Shown here in pieces: positions 47,661 to 60,400 of a stretch of DNA of 64,000 nt. The notes under the pieces were generated by a model. It was not told the DNA's origin. It was given only the letters and a program-made list of their open reading frames with translations, and did not search any database. The position numbers and the translations under genes were made by a program. Location of the stretch: contig JAAOOA010000174.1 of the NCBI GenBank assembly GCA_012861695.1, forward strand, positions 474,001 through 538,000, read 5' to 3'. Source of the stretch: Trematomus loennbergii. Taxonomy: Eukaryota; Chordata; Actinopteri; Perciformes; Nototheniidae. Each line of letters starts with the position of its first letter. The first letter of the stretch is position 1.

Positions 47661-49790
47661 TCACTCATCTTATTTCATGTGTTGATTTGTTTTCATTCAA
47701 GGAAACAAACATCGATATTTAGAGTCAAAACTGTATATTTCCATCTTATTTTCTACAAGATAAGTTTACTGTGGTGACTGATTACATATGGTTTAGATTC
47801 TGTATACAACACATAAGTGGATTCATTAATCTACTCAACAATCCAATAATATCTCTTCAACACTTTATCGTAACACATGTGGAGAATATCTATGAACGTT
47901 GGATAAAGCTACAGATTATGTAATTAAAAAAAAGGTTGTTTCTAATCAAATTTGTCAAGCTATAGTTAGAATTGATAATAACATTAAATTTTATATCAAT
48001 TGTGTATAAAGCTTCATTAAAGAGAAAGGCTTATTATGCCTCTACTGTGTACTAAATAAAATGTGTGTAATATTATACTGCTAGAAAAACTAAAATGAAG
48101 CTAAAAATGATATAATATCATTTGTGTTAAAATGGTTTGGTTAATAACTGTTAACTTGTATATCTACATGCCAGGTTTTATATTGATTACTGGTAAAATG
48201 GCTTATGAATCAAAGACATCTGTAAATATGTGATTGTGAGTTAAGAAAACAGTAAATAAACTAGATGTTTGGTCTGAGAAAGCAGGGACTCGAGCACTAA
48301 ACACTGAACAGGAAGGCTGGTTTACACATCATTTGTATTTCATGACACATTTCCTGAGGCTAATTCACATTAAAAAAATATAAGTTGATGCTTTTTGTGT
48401 GAAGAGCTTGTAGGATGAAATGTTTGTTTCCACTAGCAGTGATTGGATATTGGCTGTAGAGCAGAAAACAGTGGGGCTGATATCAGTGAGATAGCATTCA
48501 CTTTTATGAGTGAAGGCAGTCACTATAACACAAAAACTACTCTTTACAATGAAGTAACTCTACAGAGTTTAGTATTATACAAGTATTTATGCCAACAACT
48601 AATATAAGGACAAATTAGGTTTGATTTAATGACATTTTTTAAGGATATACAGTTGGACTTAAGCCTACCATTTGCTTCCTGTAGTTTTGCCATATTTTAT
48701 AAAACTAGTTTCCCCCTTTGTGATATAAAAAGCTGAATCAACATGATGTCCTACATTTGTTTGCATTGTGTCAACACTTATGTGTGTTTGTGTGTGTAGT
48801 AGAAACAACTGGGTGAAATGTGATGAGGGTCACATGACTAAGGGGTTGGCAAAAAGCCAGAATACACCTCTTCCAGGTTCTCAGTTTTAACTCATCATGC
48901 ATACACGAAACCCTCCTTTTCTTATACTTTGAAAAAATGCCTTTCAAATGATTTCCCTCCCAGCACATTTTTATAATCACTGAACTAAACAAGAACTCAA
49001 TGTGAAACGGATTAAATATTTTGTCTTTCATCCAAGATAACAATCTTGACGAGCACAATTTTAAATAAAAAAATAAATATACTAATTTCAAGGTCACTGG
49101 TCTTTGTTGTTTGTGTGAGTAATGTGTTCAGTGTTATTTCAGATGACAGGAAACAAGTCTTAAAAACACAATAGGAAACTTGATGGGTTTCCGTATGTCA
49201 AGGATCAAAACCAATCTATAAATCAGGCAAGATTTTAAAAAACATGGCAAATAGCCTTTTATTTATTTTTTATTTCAGTGGTTCAAAACTTGTATATGTT
49301 AAGGTCAGAAGGATTACATTTTATGCATTTTAGAATCTAAACAACAATAACTGCTGTTTTATTTGTTGCTCAAAGTTATGCATGAAAAATCTCACATTTA
49401 TAAGGCCTTTCAAGCCAGATTTAAAAATAGTCAAGAAATGGTATTGCAAAAATAGTACTGTGGTATTTAATGCAAGTTTAACAGGATAATACCATAGACC
49501 TCAGCACTGCGTTCATTGTGTTTTGTTTTTGTACTACACTACAGTAACACACTTCCACCACTTCCTGGTGTTCTGGCGCAGAGTGTCCACTGGATGGAGC
49601 ACAACACAAAGGAAGATAAGCATGGAGTCACTGTACTGTAAACCAAACACTGATATATGAGGAGACACAGTTTGTGACAAACATGTACAGGATAACCTCT
49701 CATGTTGACCAAGGACAAATGGGTTTTTTCAATGGTGGTCAATGTAATAGTTCAACTATGACCATGCATATTTCTTTGTCAAGAGATTTT
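47661..49790 (+). repeat. TRIM 3'-flank duplication block (copy 4)
   Basis: Non-coding. It joins directly to the TRIM copy 5 promoter region at about 49790, so this unit lacks the foldback and tomm20-derived blocks found after copies 2 and 3. Confidence 0.8.
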
Positions 49791-50014
49791 AGTTGAAACA
49801 GCTTTTGACACACCTCATCCCTCCCATCTGTAAAGCACCAGCTTTGCTCCATAACTATCAGAGAAAACCTGGTATTTCTCAATACCCATGCAGATCAGAG
49901 GGAGGGAACAAACCAGCAGACAGTGAGAGGAGGAGCTACAGTGGAAAGAGGAGAGCTTACACGACACACTCAGGACGAAAGTTAGTTAGTCAGAGAGGCA
50001 GCCACACTGCAGTC

Positions 50015-50103
50015 GAGACTAGTCTCGTTTCTGTCTAAAGAAAATACAAACTGAGTTCATCAGATCTTTCTCAACAACACAGCAGAGTCTCTGTCAAACA
50101 CTG
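50015..50103 (+). promoter_or_regulatory. TRIM copy 5 5'-UTR exon region
   Basis: Palindrome GAGACTAGTCTC at 50015-50026 and exon end CACTG|GTGAGT at 50103. The intron is only about 586 bp and free of transposons, showing the ancestral intron size. Confidence 0.5.
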
Positions 50104-50691
50104 GTGAGTACATCTGATTATATTTACACTTTCAACAAGCAGGATTAACACAAACTTCAGCTCTACTCAGAGAAACTCCACCCTTTACGTCCAACTTGTT
50201 TTTCTCTAACAACATAACCATATGATATAGAGTCCACTTTAAACAGCTTAAACAGTCTCTTTGTAGCTCTCAGTACTTTAGTAACTTGTAACTGAATCTC
50301 TGTGGTGAGGAGTTTGTATTCACTTCTGCTTTCCTGCTATTATTACATTTTGCTGATCACTTCCTACATAATGCTTTTACCCATTTCCTCTAGCTGTTTC
50401 AAAATAAAATCTTTCCATTAGAGAAACAGTTGGAGGCTTTTAATGTGAAGCAGCTAGAGGAAAATTTATGGTCACACAGTAAGAAGAGCAGTGTTATTTT
50501 TCAATCAAATGTTTTCACAAAACATATATTTTCTGTTTGCCAGAGTTGCATGCTTGAACCTGTCAGAGTTAAATGGTCACGGTTGCTCATGGCTTGTTAC
50601 AAGTTATCAAAGTTCTTTCTTTAAAACTATATGATATGAATTGATGATTGATGTTTCAAATGTTTTTCTTTTCTTTCACATGTGTGTAGAT

Positions 50692-52309
50692 ATGGCTGCT
50701 GCAAGCTACCTGCCATCTGAAGATCAGTTTCTCTGCTCCATCTGTCTGGATTTGTTCACTGATCCAGTCACTATACCATGTGGACACAACTTCTGTAAAG
50801 ACTGCATCACTGAACACTGGGATAGAAGTGACAGGTGCCAGTGTCCCATGTGTAAAAAAGAGTTCTACACAAGACCTGAGGCACGTTAACACTTTCATCT
50901 CTGAGATGTCGCTCAGTTCAGACAGTCGGCTCAACAGAAAGCCAGCAGCAGCAGCAGCTCAGAGCAACAAGTCTTCAAACCAGGAGAAGTTCCCTGTGAC
51001 GTCTGCACTGAAACCAAACTGAAGGCCCTGAAGTCCTGCCTGGTGTGTCTGACCTCCTACTGTGAGACTCACCTGGAGCCTCATCTGACAGTCAGTCTGA
51101 AAAGACATCAGCTGATCGACCCTGTGGAGAACCTGGAAGACAGGATGTGTCCGAAGCACGATAAACCTCTGGAGCTGTTCTGTAAAGACCAGACATGTGT
51201 CTGTATGCTCTGCACTGTTTCAGACCACAAGATGCATGATGTGGTTCCTCTGAAAGAAGGATATGAAAGAAAGAAGGCCGAGTTGGGGAAGACAGAGGCA
51301 GAAACTCAGCAGATGATCCAAAAGAGACAACTGAAGATTCAGGAGATCAAACACTCAGTGGACCTCAGTGAGAAAGAAGCAGACAGAGAGTAGCAGAAGG
51401 GTTCAGGTCTTCACTGCTCTGAAGAAGTCTGTTGAGAGAGGCCAGGCCAATCTCATCAACACGATCAAAGAGAAGCAGAAAACAACTGAAAAAAAGGCTG
51501 AAGCTTTAATCAAAGAGCTGGAACAGGAATCTCTGAGCTGAAGAAGAGAAGCTCTGAGGTGGAGCAGGTCACACGCTCTGAAGACCACCTGCATTTTCTA
51601 CAAAGTGTCAAGTCCCTAAACATTCAACACCGACACCCTCCAAGGACTTGAGAAAATTCAGCTTCACCCCAGCGGTATATGAGGGGACGGTGGTAAAGGC
51701 TGTGGCTCAGGTGGAGGAGACGTTCAGTAAAGAGATGAAGAAGCTGCTTGAAGCTGAGCTGAAGAGGATCCAGAAATATGCTGTAAATGTGACTCTTGAT
51801 CCGCGTACAGCACATCCCTGTCTCATCCTGTCTGATGATAAAAAAGAGTTGAAATGGTGATGTCGAAAAGAATCTCCCAAACAACCGAGAGAGATTTTCT
51901 GATTGTGATTGTGTTTTAGGAAAGCAGAGTTTCTCTTCAGGCAGATTTTACTTTGAGGTTCAAGTTAAAGGAAAGACTGAAGGGATTTAGGAGTGGCCAG
52001 AGAGTCGATCAACAGGAAGGGAAGATCACACTGAGCCCAGAACATGGTTACTGGACTATATGGTTGAGAAAGGAAATGAGTACAAAGCTCTGATGCTCCT
52101 CAGTCCTTCTCTCTCTGAAGTCTCAGCCTCAGAAGGTGGGGGTGTTTGTGGATTATGAGGAGGGTCTGGTCTCCTTTTATGACGTAGATGCTGCAGCTCT
52201 GATCTACTCCTTTACTGGCTGCTCCTTCACTGAGAAACTCTACCCATACTTCAGTCCTGGCTAATATGGCCGTAAAAATGCTGCACCTCTGATCATCTCT
52301 CCTGTCTGA
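50692..52309 (+). pseudogene. TRIM-family E3 ligase, copy 5 (many small deletions)
   Basis: ATG at 50692. The RING is intact (CSICLDLF … CGHNFCKDCI … CQCPMC). Frame breaks follow near 50880 (GAGGCACG for GAGCTGCACG), 50908, 51183 (TGTAAAGACC), 51213, 51391 (premature stop from a lost G in GAGAGGTAGC) and 51528. PRY-SPRY pieces are recognisable to the TGA at 52307-52309. Its coiled coil groups with copy 3 (GQANLINTIK, KAEALIKELEQE). At least eight small losses; pseudogene unless sequence error explains them. Confidence 0.8.
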
Positions 52310-54350
52310 GTCACCTAATCACTCATCTTATTTCATGTGTTGATTTAGTCAGAACATAGTTTCCATTTTATTTTCTACATAATAACTTTACTGTGGTGAT
52401 TGATTTACTTCATTCTTAAGATTCTTTATGTATCTCATTACATACAACACATTATTGGAAGCATTCATTTACTCAACAATTATCTCATCAACACTTATTC
52501 TAACACATATGGAGAATATATGTATTAAAGTTTTTATAAAGCCACAGATAATTACTTTAACTTCAAGAAGGAGCCATTGTTTCCAAAGACACCACATGTG
52601 TCAAGCTGAAGTTTGAATCAATAAGCAAATAAATGTATAGGTAAATGAAGCTTAATAATATGACATAAAATAAATAATAATGGTTTTGTTAATAACTGTT
52701 ATTTGTATATTTACATGCCAGGTGTTATAGTGAATACTGGTAAAATGGCTTATGAATCAAAGACATCTGTAAATATGTGATTGTGAGTTAAAAACATTCA
52801 AATAAACTGCATGTTGAACACAAGGTCTGAGAAAGCAGGGACTCGAGCACTAAACACTGAACAGGAAGGCATCATTTACATATCATTTGTATTTCATGAC
52901 ACATTTCCTGTGGCTAATTCACAATTAAAAAAATTACTTGTATTACATCTGTTGATGGCTTTGTGTGAAGAGCTTGTAGGATGAATGTTTGTTTCCACTA
53001 GCAGTGATTGGATATTGGCTGTAGAGCAGAAAACAGTGGGGCTGATATCAGTGAGATAGCATTCACTTTTATGAGTGAAGGCAGTCACTATAACACTAAA
53101 ACTACTCTTTACAATGAAGTAACTACTACAGAGTTTAGTATTATACAAGTATTTATGCCAACAACTAATATAAGGACACATTAGGTTTGATTTAATTACA
53201 TTTTTTAAGGATATAACAGTTGACTTAAGCCCTACCATTTGCTTCCTGTAGTTTTGCCATATTTGTATAAAACTAGTTTCCCCCTTTGTGATATAAAAAG
53301 CTGAATCAACATGATGTCCTACATTTGTTTGCATTGTGTCAACACTTATGTGTGTTTGTTGTGTGTGGTAGAAACAACTGGGTGAAATGTGTTGAGGGTC
53401 ACATGACTAACGGGGGTTGGCAAAAGCCAGAATACACTCTTCCCAGGTTCTCAGTTTTAACTCATCATGCATACACGAAACCCTCCTTTTTTATACTTTG
53501 AAAAAATGCCTTTTCAAATGATTTCCCTCCCAGCTCATTTTTATAATCATTGAACTAAACAAGAACTCAATGTGAAACGGATTAAATATTTTGTCTTTCA
53601 TCCAAGATAACATTCTTGACAAGTACAATTCAAAATAAAAAAAATTAAAATATATACTAATTTCAAGGTCACTGGTCTTTGTTGTTTGTGTGAGTAATGT
53701 GTTCAGTGTTATTTGAGATGACAGGAAACAAGTCTTAAAAAACAATAGAAAACTTGATGGGTTTCCGTATGTCAAGGATCAAAACCAATCTATAATTTAG
53801 GCAAGATTTTAAAAATAATTTTATTTTATTTTTTATTTCAGTGGTTCAAAATTCAGTATATGTATATGTTAAGGTAACAGGATTACATTGATCTGATTTT
53901 AGAATCTAAAAAACCATAACTGCTGTTTTATTTGTTGTTCAAAGTTATGCATGAAAAATCTCCTCACATTTTTATAAGTCCTTTCAAGCCAGATTTAAAA
54001 ATAGTCAATAAATGGTATTGCAAAAATAGTACTGTGGTATTTAATGCAAGTTTAACAGGATAATACCATATAGACCTCAGCACTGAGTTCATAGAGTTTT
54101 TGTTGTTGTACTACACTACAGTAACACACTTCCACCACTTCCTGGTGTTCTGGCGCAGAGTGTCCACTGGATGGAGCACAACACAAAGGAGAGATAAGCA
54201 TGGAGTCACTGTACTGTAAACCAAACACTGATATATGAGGAGACACAGTTTGTGATAAACATGTACAGGATAACCTCTCATGTGACCAAGGACAAATGGG
54301 TTTTCCAATGGTGTTCAATGTAATAGTTCAACTATGAATATGCTACCATA
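52310..54350 (+). repeat. TRIM 3'-flank duplication block (copy 5), right edge of array
   Basis: Non-coding and collinear with the other flanks up to about 54345. This is the last unit, after which unique sequence leads to ppp3r1. Confidence 0.8.
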
Positions 54351-54357
54351 TGTCTTT

Positions 54358-54505
54358 TTTTTTTAAAGTGCATATTTAGAGTAAAAAACAAAAAAAATGC
54401 GTATTTAGAGTCTGAAAAAAAGTGCTTATTTAGAGTCTGAAAAAAACAAAACAAGTTTTTTGGAGTCTGAAAAAACAAAAAGTGCGTATTTAGAGAGATT
54501 TTGTT
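54358..54505. repeat. Minisatellite, ~30-40 bp unit
   Basis: Four or five degenerate units built on GTGCGTATTTAGAGTCTG followed by an A-rich AAAAAACAAAA spacer. It sits exactly at the array boundary. Confidence 0.7.
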
Positions 54506-54665
54506 CCAATCCGCAATTGTTCTGATATATTTGCTGATATTTCTCCAATAATCAATGTTTGTTAACATTTTGAGAAATGACGTCACAATTACCAAGAGTC
54601 CAACGTGACAACTTCACAATATTTGTTTTGTCCAAACCTCATAATTACTAATACACTTTTTACAA

Positions 54666-55010
54666 TTATTAAAAAGGCGCTATCATGCTTTTTGGGTTTT
54701 TCCTTTCCTGTGTTCTATAGGTTTTAGTGCATGTAAATGGTCTGCAAAGGCTAAAATCCCCATGTGATCCCTCCAGATTGGCTAGTGTTCCAATACATTG
54801 TACGTGATAGGTTAAGGGGCGGGACATCTCTAAGCGGTTGACCAATCCCAACAGAGCCGCCAGCTAACCAATCAGAGCAGACTGGGCTCTGGTTTCAGAC
54901 AGAGGGTGAAAAGAGGTGCTGCAGCACAGGCAGTATGAGAAAGATAAAGAGCTTTTGAACATTAAAGCATGGAGACATGTCACAGAGAGACACAAATACA
55001 ATCCTGGAAC
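54666..55010. mobile_element. TTAA-type MITE copy
   Basis: Starts ATTAAAAAGGCGCTATCATGC, shares TTTTAGTGCATGTAAATGGT with 11040 and 57580, and is the inverse of 12026-12290 in its right half. Ends unclear. Confidence 0.55.
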
Positions 55011-55319
55011 ATTTATGAATGAATGTAAGCCCACAGCGTCTGTAACAACTTTCAAACAGTTTATTTCTCATTTTTCCATGTATGAAGTTTCAGTGATGCA
55101 GCAAAGATAAAAACAGGAGTGAAACTCTAAGACTGAATCCATGTGGCCTCCATCACAAACATCCCTTTAAACCCCAGCAGACATTTCAGCACCGACTCAA
55201 ATCAAACAAGCAGGAAACCAACCGTTAATAAGAAAATCAAAAGTGAAGAAACAAAAACATCCCTAAAACAGATCGAGTGGCAGGCGACTAAAAAACATTT
55301 AAGATTACAGTTTTTTTTC

Positions 55320-57380
55320 CATGTTTAAACCTTTATTGGCAACATCAACGTGCTTGAAATGTTCATGTTTTTATTCATCACCATTATTTATATGTAAACA
55401 CAACACGGTCTCACTGAATTTCATGAAATGAGCCAAAACTCTGAAATGCAAAATGAATAAACTACAATACAAATGTTAAAGATTACTTATCCTCACCATG
55501 AAATACACTATCTGATAATAACACAACCCTGACACCATGTCCACACGCTTAAAATATGAAACTATTACAGCTAAATAAACAGTTTTTTTAAGTAGCTATT
55601 TATCATGATCTCTATCTAGTTGAACATGCACCAAAAACTGTAGTTTCTTATTGTATAACTGTATAAAAATTCAAATATGCAAGTGGTCAAACCAGTAATA
55701 CACATACTAGCATGCACAGAGTAGATTATTTGCATTCGCAAGACATTTCACTCATTTCATTAAATGTTGAGACCAGCTTTGAAAAAAGACCTTTAATAAA
55801 GCTTTTAAAGAGCTTTTAAAAATCTGATCTACATGCAAAGAGCAACGGGCAGAAGAAGAATAAAGAAGAGGAGATCACACGTCATGCAAACACATCACAA
55901 GTCTCTCGTTTCAGGTAGAAAAGTCTTGCAGAGCGTCGGTAAATCAGCAGTGTACTGAATACTGAGTACAGCAGGTTTTTCTAGCGCTTTAACGGCCATT
56001 TTGTTGTTTCCCTCCTCAGCTTTGCTTCTCCCCCCCCCAAGAGAAAGTCGGAGGATAAAGACGTGAATGTCCGAAAGCAGACGAGCTGCAAAAGCACAGA
56101 TTCAGCTCTCTACCGCAGAACATTTCTGTGTCTCTCAAAATCATTTACAGCCTCGTCTCGGAGCTTGTTTTTCACTAAATCTTACAGTAAAAACAAAGAG
56201 AATGGATTTTTTTTGTACAGTTTTCCCAACCGGCAGTAGCCCTGCTTGTTGCTCAACGATCATCGGCTCTACAGTTCCTAATTTTCATAAAGCAAGAGAT
56301 GTTTGAATTTCTACTCATTTTCTTCAAATGTGCAGAAAATGTAAAACCGTTGAGGAGTTCCTATTGGCTGAATTCAAGCTGCGACAACTGATTTTATTCC
56401 ACTAAGCTGAGAGTGTTGAATCTGCAGATGTGTGTGTGTGTGTGAAGTAATATTACTTTCAACATCAACGGTAGGCGCTGTTAAAAAAATGCAGACTCGT
56501 CCCTGACAGTATTCATGCATGTCGTAATTACAGGTTTCCAACTTGTACTTAATATTCAACATGTTATTACAACTCGGTGCTTAATTACACAAAAAGTGCC
56601 TAAAAAAAGCAAAACAAAAATGGACGCTCATGTTAGCCAAAGTCTGAAAACATGTAGTGCCCAATCTCCCTCTGTCCTCCTGACAAAACGACTGTAAAAT
56701 GAAGCTGTTTTTTAAGTGTAAATGATGCAATACTCCAGTAAGATAAATGCATTCAATAATACAATTACATCTCTCAAATAAAAGACACAGATTTTTTTTT
56801 TTATATATATATATATATATGTATATATACCTGTAATTCAACTGCATGTCATAAATTGTTGTTGGCACTTCATGCTGTGTTTGTGTTGTTCTGAAATCAA
56901 GTAACGTCACCGCTAAATACACTCATCCACTAAAGTTAACTCTCTTTAAGATAGACTTCCTTTGATTCTCCAAGAAAGAAAAAAAAAACAATGACACCAA
57001 AATAAATATAAAAAACCCACATACCTTGAAAAAACCAGTAAAACATACAGAACACATACACACTCAAAGACACACACACACACGCACGCACACACACACT
57101 CCAGCTTTCCTCCACCAAACTGAAACCGCCGCTCTGCGTTAAAAAGCCGTCCGTCAGCTTTTCTTTGAAGTGCGGCGAGTCAGAGAGAGTTCCTGTTCGA
57201 TAATACTTGGTGAGAGTTTGGCTTCAGAAGGCTCGGGGGAGGGGGGGGGAGGGAGGGGGGACGGGGGTAAGGGAGGGAGGGGAGGATTTTTCACAAAGAA
57301 AATACTTTCATTGAGCGTATTGTTGGACGACGTCTTCAAGCAGATCTTCAGTAAATGGAGGAAGAAATAGAACAAAGTTG
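55320..57380 (-). other. ppp3r1: Probable ppp3r1 3' UTR
   Basis: Follows the ppp3r1 stop on the minus strand without intron signals. The farthest good polyadenylation signal is AATAAA on the minus strand at 55337-55332. A long 3' UTR is known for this gene in vertebrates. It includes (AT)n at 56800-56830, (GT)n at about 57065-57100 and a C-rich tract (gene strand) at 57235-57293. The extent is inferred. Confidence 0.4.
57235..57293. repeat. Poly-purine G-rich tract (C-rich on the ppp3r1 strand)
   Basis: Runs of 4-9 G separated by single A or T on the plus strand, about 90 bp past the ppp3r1 stop. G-quadruplex-like on the template strand. A second G tract at 57443-57459 is the polypyrimidine tract of exon 5. 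Confidence 0.8.
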
Positions 57381-57428
57381 TCAGACGTCCACCACCATCT
57401 TTTTGTGAATGTCTAATCCACCAACGAC
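57381..57428 (-). CDS. ppp3r1: ppp3r1 exon 5 (C-terminus)
   Basis: 48 bp, [15 protein letters not shown] and TGA (57383-57381). The acceptor CCCGCAG is preceded by a very C-rich polypyrimidine tract. Intact. Confidence 0.92.
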   Translation of the reverse strand, partial: VVGGLDIHKKMVVDV

Positions 57429-60400
57429 CTGCGGGAGACAAAGGGGGGAGGGGGGGGGTCACTTTTCAGTTTGTTTACATTACTTTTACACATGAAAGTT
57501 TTCTGTAAATGACCAACTTGTTTAAAGAGTCCCTACTTTGCTTTTTGGGGGGTTCCCTCTCCTGTAGTGTGTTATAAAGGTTTTAGTGCATGTCAATGGT
57601 CTTCAAAGGCTAAAATGTTCCCGCCTCCATGGGACTCCTTTGTTTTCTTTAGGAACATAGTGACATCACTCTGTAACACCTACTCTTCTATTGGCTAGCA
57701 TTGGTAACACATGGTACGTGATAGGCTAAGGGGCGGGACATCTCTAAGCGAATGACCTATCACAACAGACACGATTTGCCTAAAATATAATACGGCGTTT
57801 TTATGACCTTTGAAGGGCATGCTAGGATTTGTCTTTTAGCCCTAGTTTGGGGTAACGGCCCTTTTTACTGTTTAACTTCACTCTTATAAATCTAATTGAA
57901 TCACTTTAAATAGGAGATAGCAGCTGCTTTCAGCAAAAACAGTATAAAGAACACATTTATTGTCAGACCAACACGTTTAGCTTGAGGCCTTTATGTTGTT
58001 CTCACAATTAAGATAATAAGATAAGATGAAAAGTACTTTATTGATCACTATTGAGTAGAGCAGGGATGACGTATTTTTGTAGGCCGACCTGGAAGTAAGC
58101 TGCTCATGGGTTCCCTCGACAATAATGCAACGGGATTCCTCCATTGGATTTTGGAATATTGTAAAAAAATAAGATCTGTGGAAAACGGACCTGTTTGATA
58201 AATGCACGTTTTGTTCAGCCGGATAATCTCCACATGTCTACCCTACTTTTATAATTTTCTAATCATAAATCTAATCGCCAGAAGCAAGATGCTAACGTTA
58301 TGCTATAAACGACTACTACAGCCGAGTACAGCAGGGTCGCACGACTTCAACGTCACGCCAACTTTAGATCCATATTAAAACATACAGATTCTAAATGGTA
58401 CAAGTTGAAGCGTTTGTTTGAACAGTTTGCAGGAGGCAGGTACTTGCTTTCAAGCAGAACACGGGGAAACAAACTTAGAGGGAGTGTTCACGTGTTGGCG
58501 TAACGACGTACAATGGCCTCGACAACTTGGAATGACCTTCAATCACGCCTCAAACTGAGGGCACTTGTCTCTATAGCATGTTTTAAATTGAAGTTGTCTG
58601 AAGTCCTTACCACCAGCTGCTCTTGCAGTAACAAGTAGTGTACCTTTCTTACTGTCCTAATGTGCACAATGTAGTGACTGCTTTTTCGTCTTTGTTTTCT
58701 TAGATATGTTCTCTGTATTTATATGTTTGTGTTATGTGTAACGTTGCTGCCTTCTTGGCCAGGTCAGCATTGAAAATGATATTTTATCTCAATGTTTTTT
58801 ATCTGGTTAAATAAAGGTTAAATAAAACAACTTCTGTAGTCCTATTCAGCCACTGTTAACAACCATCGTTTTTCAGACACGTCAACTCTTCAGAAATCAC
58901 CAGTGGGGTCACTGCTGATGGATTTAATGTCGTAGAACAAAACGTGATCCGTCTCTTAAATTTGTTTCAACCACAGACCTTATTTCCAGCTATTTTCAAA
59001 AAACTAGTTCAAAAAACCCGTTGACTCTGAGACGAGGGAACCGGAAGTGGTAAAATGCTAACTCATTCCTGGTTTTAGGACTCGTCACTGCACCACTCTA
59101 TTTGGGAAATGTTTGCGTTGCAATTAAAGAGTCGTGTCCTTTCAGATTCAGATTCCTCTTTAAATCTTTCAAAGAAGCTGAAGTTGTAACAGAAATGTAA
59201 ACTGTGTGGTTTAGCTTAGTGTCTTTCAGTCTGTAGCGCTCTGGTTCTCACACAGGAGATGAAGAGAAGGTTAACTCACCGCACAGAACTCCTCGAAAGA
59301 TATCCGGCCATCGCCGTCTTTGTCTGCGTTGATGATGGTTTTGTCGACGATCTGCTGCAGCTGGGTGTCCTTCAGGTGTTTCCCACCATCATCTTGAGGA
59401 CCTGGAAGAGCTCCCCGTTGGATATGTAGCCGTTTGTCCATGTCGTAGATCCTGAAGGCAACTGAGAGCAGAGAGGGGGAAGGATGTCAGTGTTTACTTT
59501 ATCAGAGTGTACATTATTCTCTACATTCACAAGTTTTCTAAAAGTATAAATCCCAAATAAATGTAATCCCACTTTTATTGCAGTCTAGATGTTGAAATGC
59601 TATCATCAGCGATTCCCAACCTTTTCAACTCAGGGCCCAATTAAGAATCACATTATTTTTCATGGCCCACATTCAACCATAAACAATACCGACCGTTGCT
59701 AAGGAGGATCAAGAAAGAGAAAGGAAAGGAGGTTCAAATGAAAAAGAAATCTTAATAATGAAATGTTTCCACACAAATCATAATGTTTTGCAAACTATTT
59801 GGCGGCCGACTTGCAAGGCCCACAGGTTGGGAACCGCTGATCTAAATTGTTCATATTTTATAAAGATGCAGCTCAACACTGACGTCACTGAAAACAACAG
59901 ATCAGTCTGACAAAAAGGTATTGCCACAAGAAAAAAAAAAAAAAGCTTTAAACATTTGTGGAAACGGCTCCTACTGGAGGTTTGTTTGTCAATTTATTTG
60001 TAAATCTGGTTGAACCATTGTACAGCGTTTTGTTTTAAAAAGGCCACAAGACAAACCTATCATTCAAAATAACATCTACATATAAAGAGGACTTGCTACT
60101 GTACCCAATCAAGCCGTTGTGGGAAAAGATTACAAACCTTTGAAGTGTATATAACCAGAGTTGGGTGTAACGCGTTACAAAGTAACGCGTTACTGTAATA
60201 ATATTACTTTTGTCGGTAACGGAGTAGTGTAACGCGTTACTTTTATAATTCAGTAATCACACTACAGTTACTAACATTGCCCCGACACGCGTTACTTCGT
60301 TACTTTTATAAAATCATTCATAATCACACTGACAGACAAGAGGGGTTTCCGCCGCAGGTTTATATGTACGTAATCTGCGCGTCCACATCTCCGCGTGCAG

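Noticed and set aside
54338..54600. 87 aa ORF on the minus strand
   Set aside because: Runs through the minisatellite; Phe/Lys-rich low complexity.
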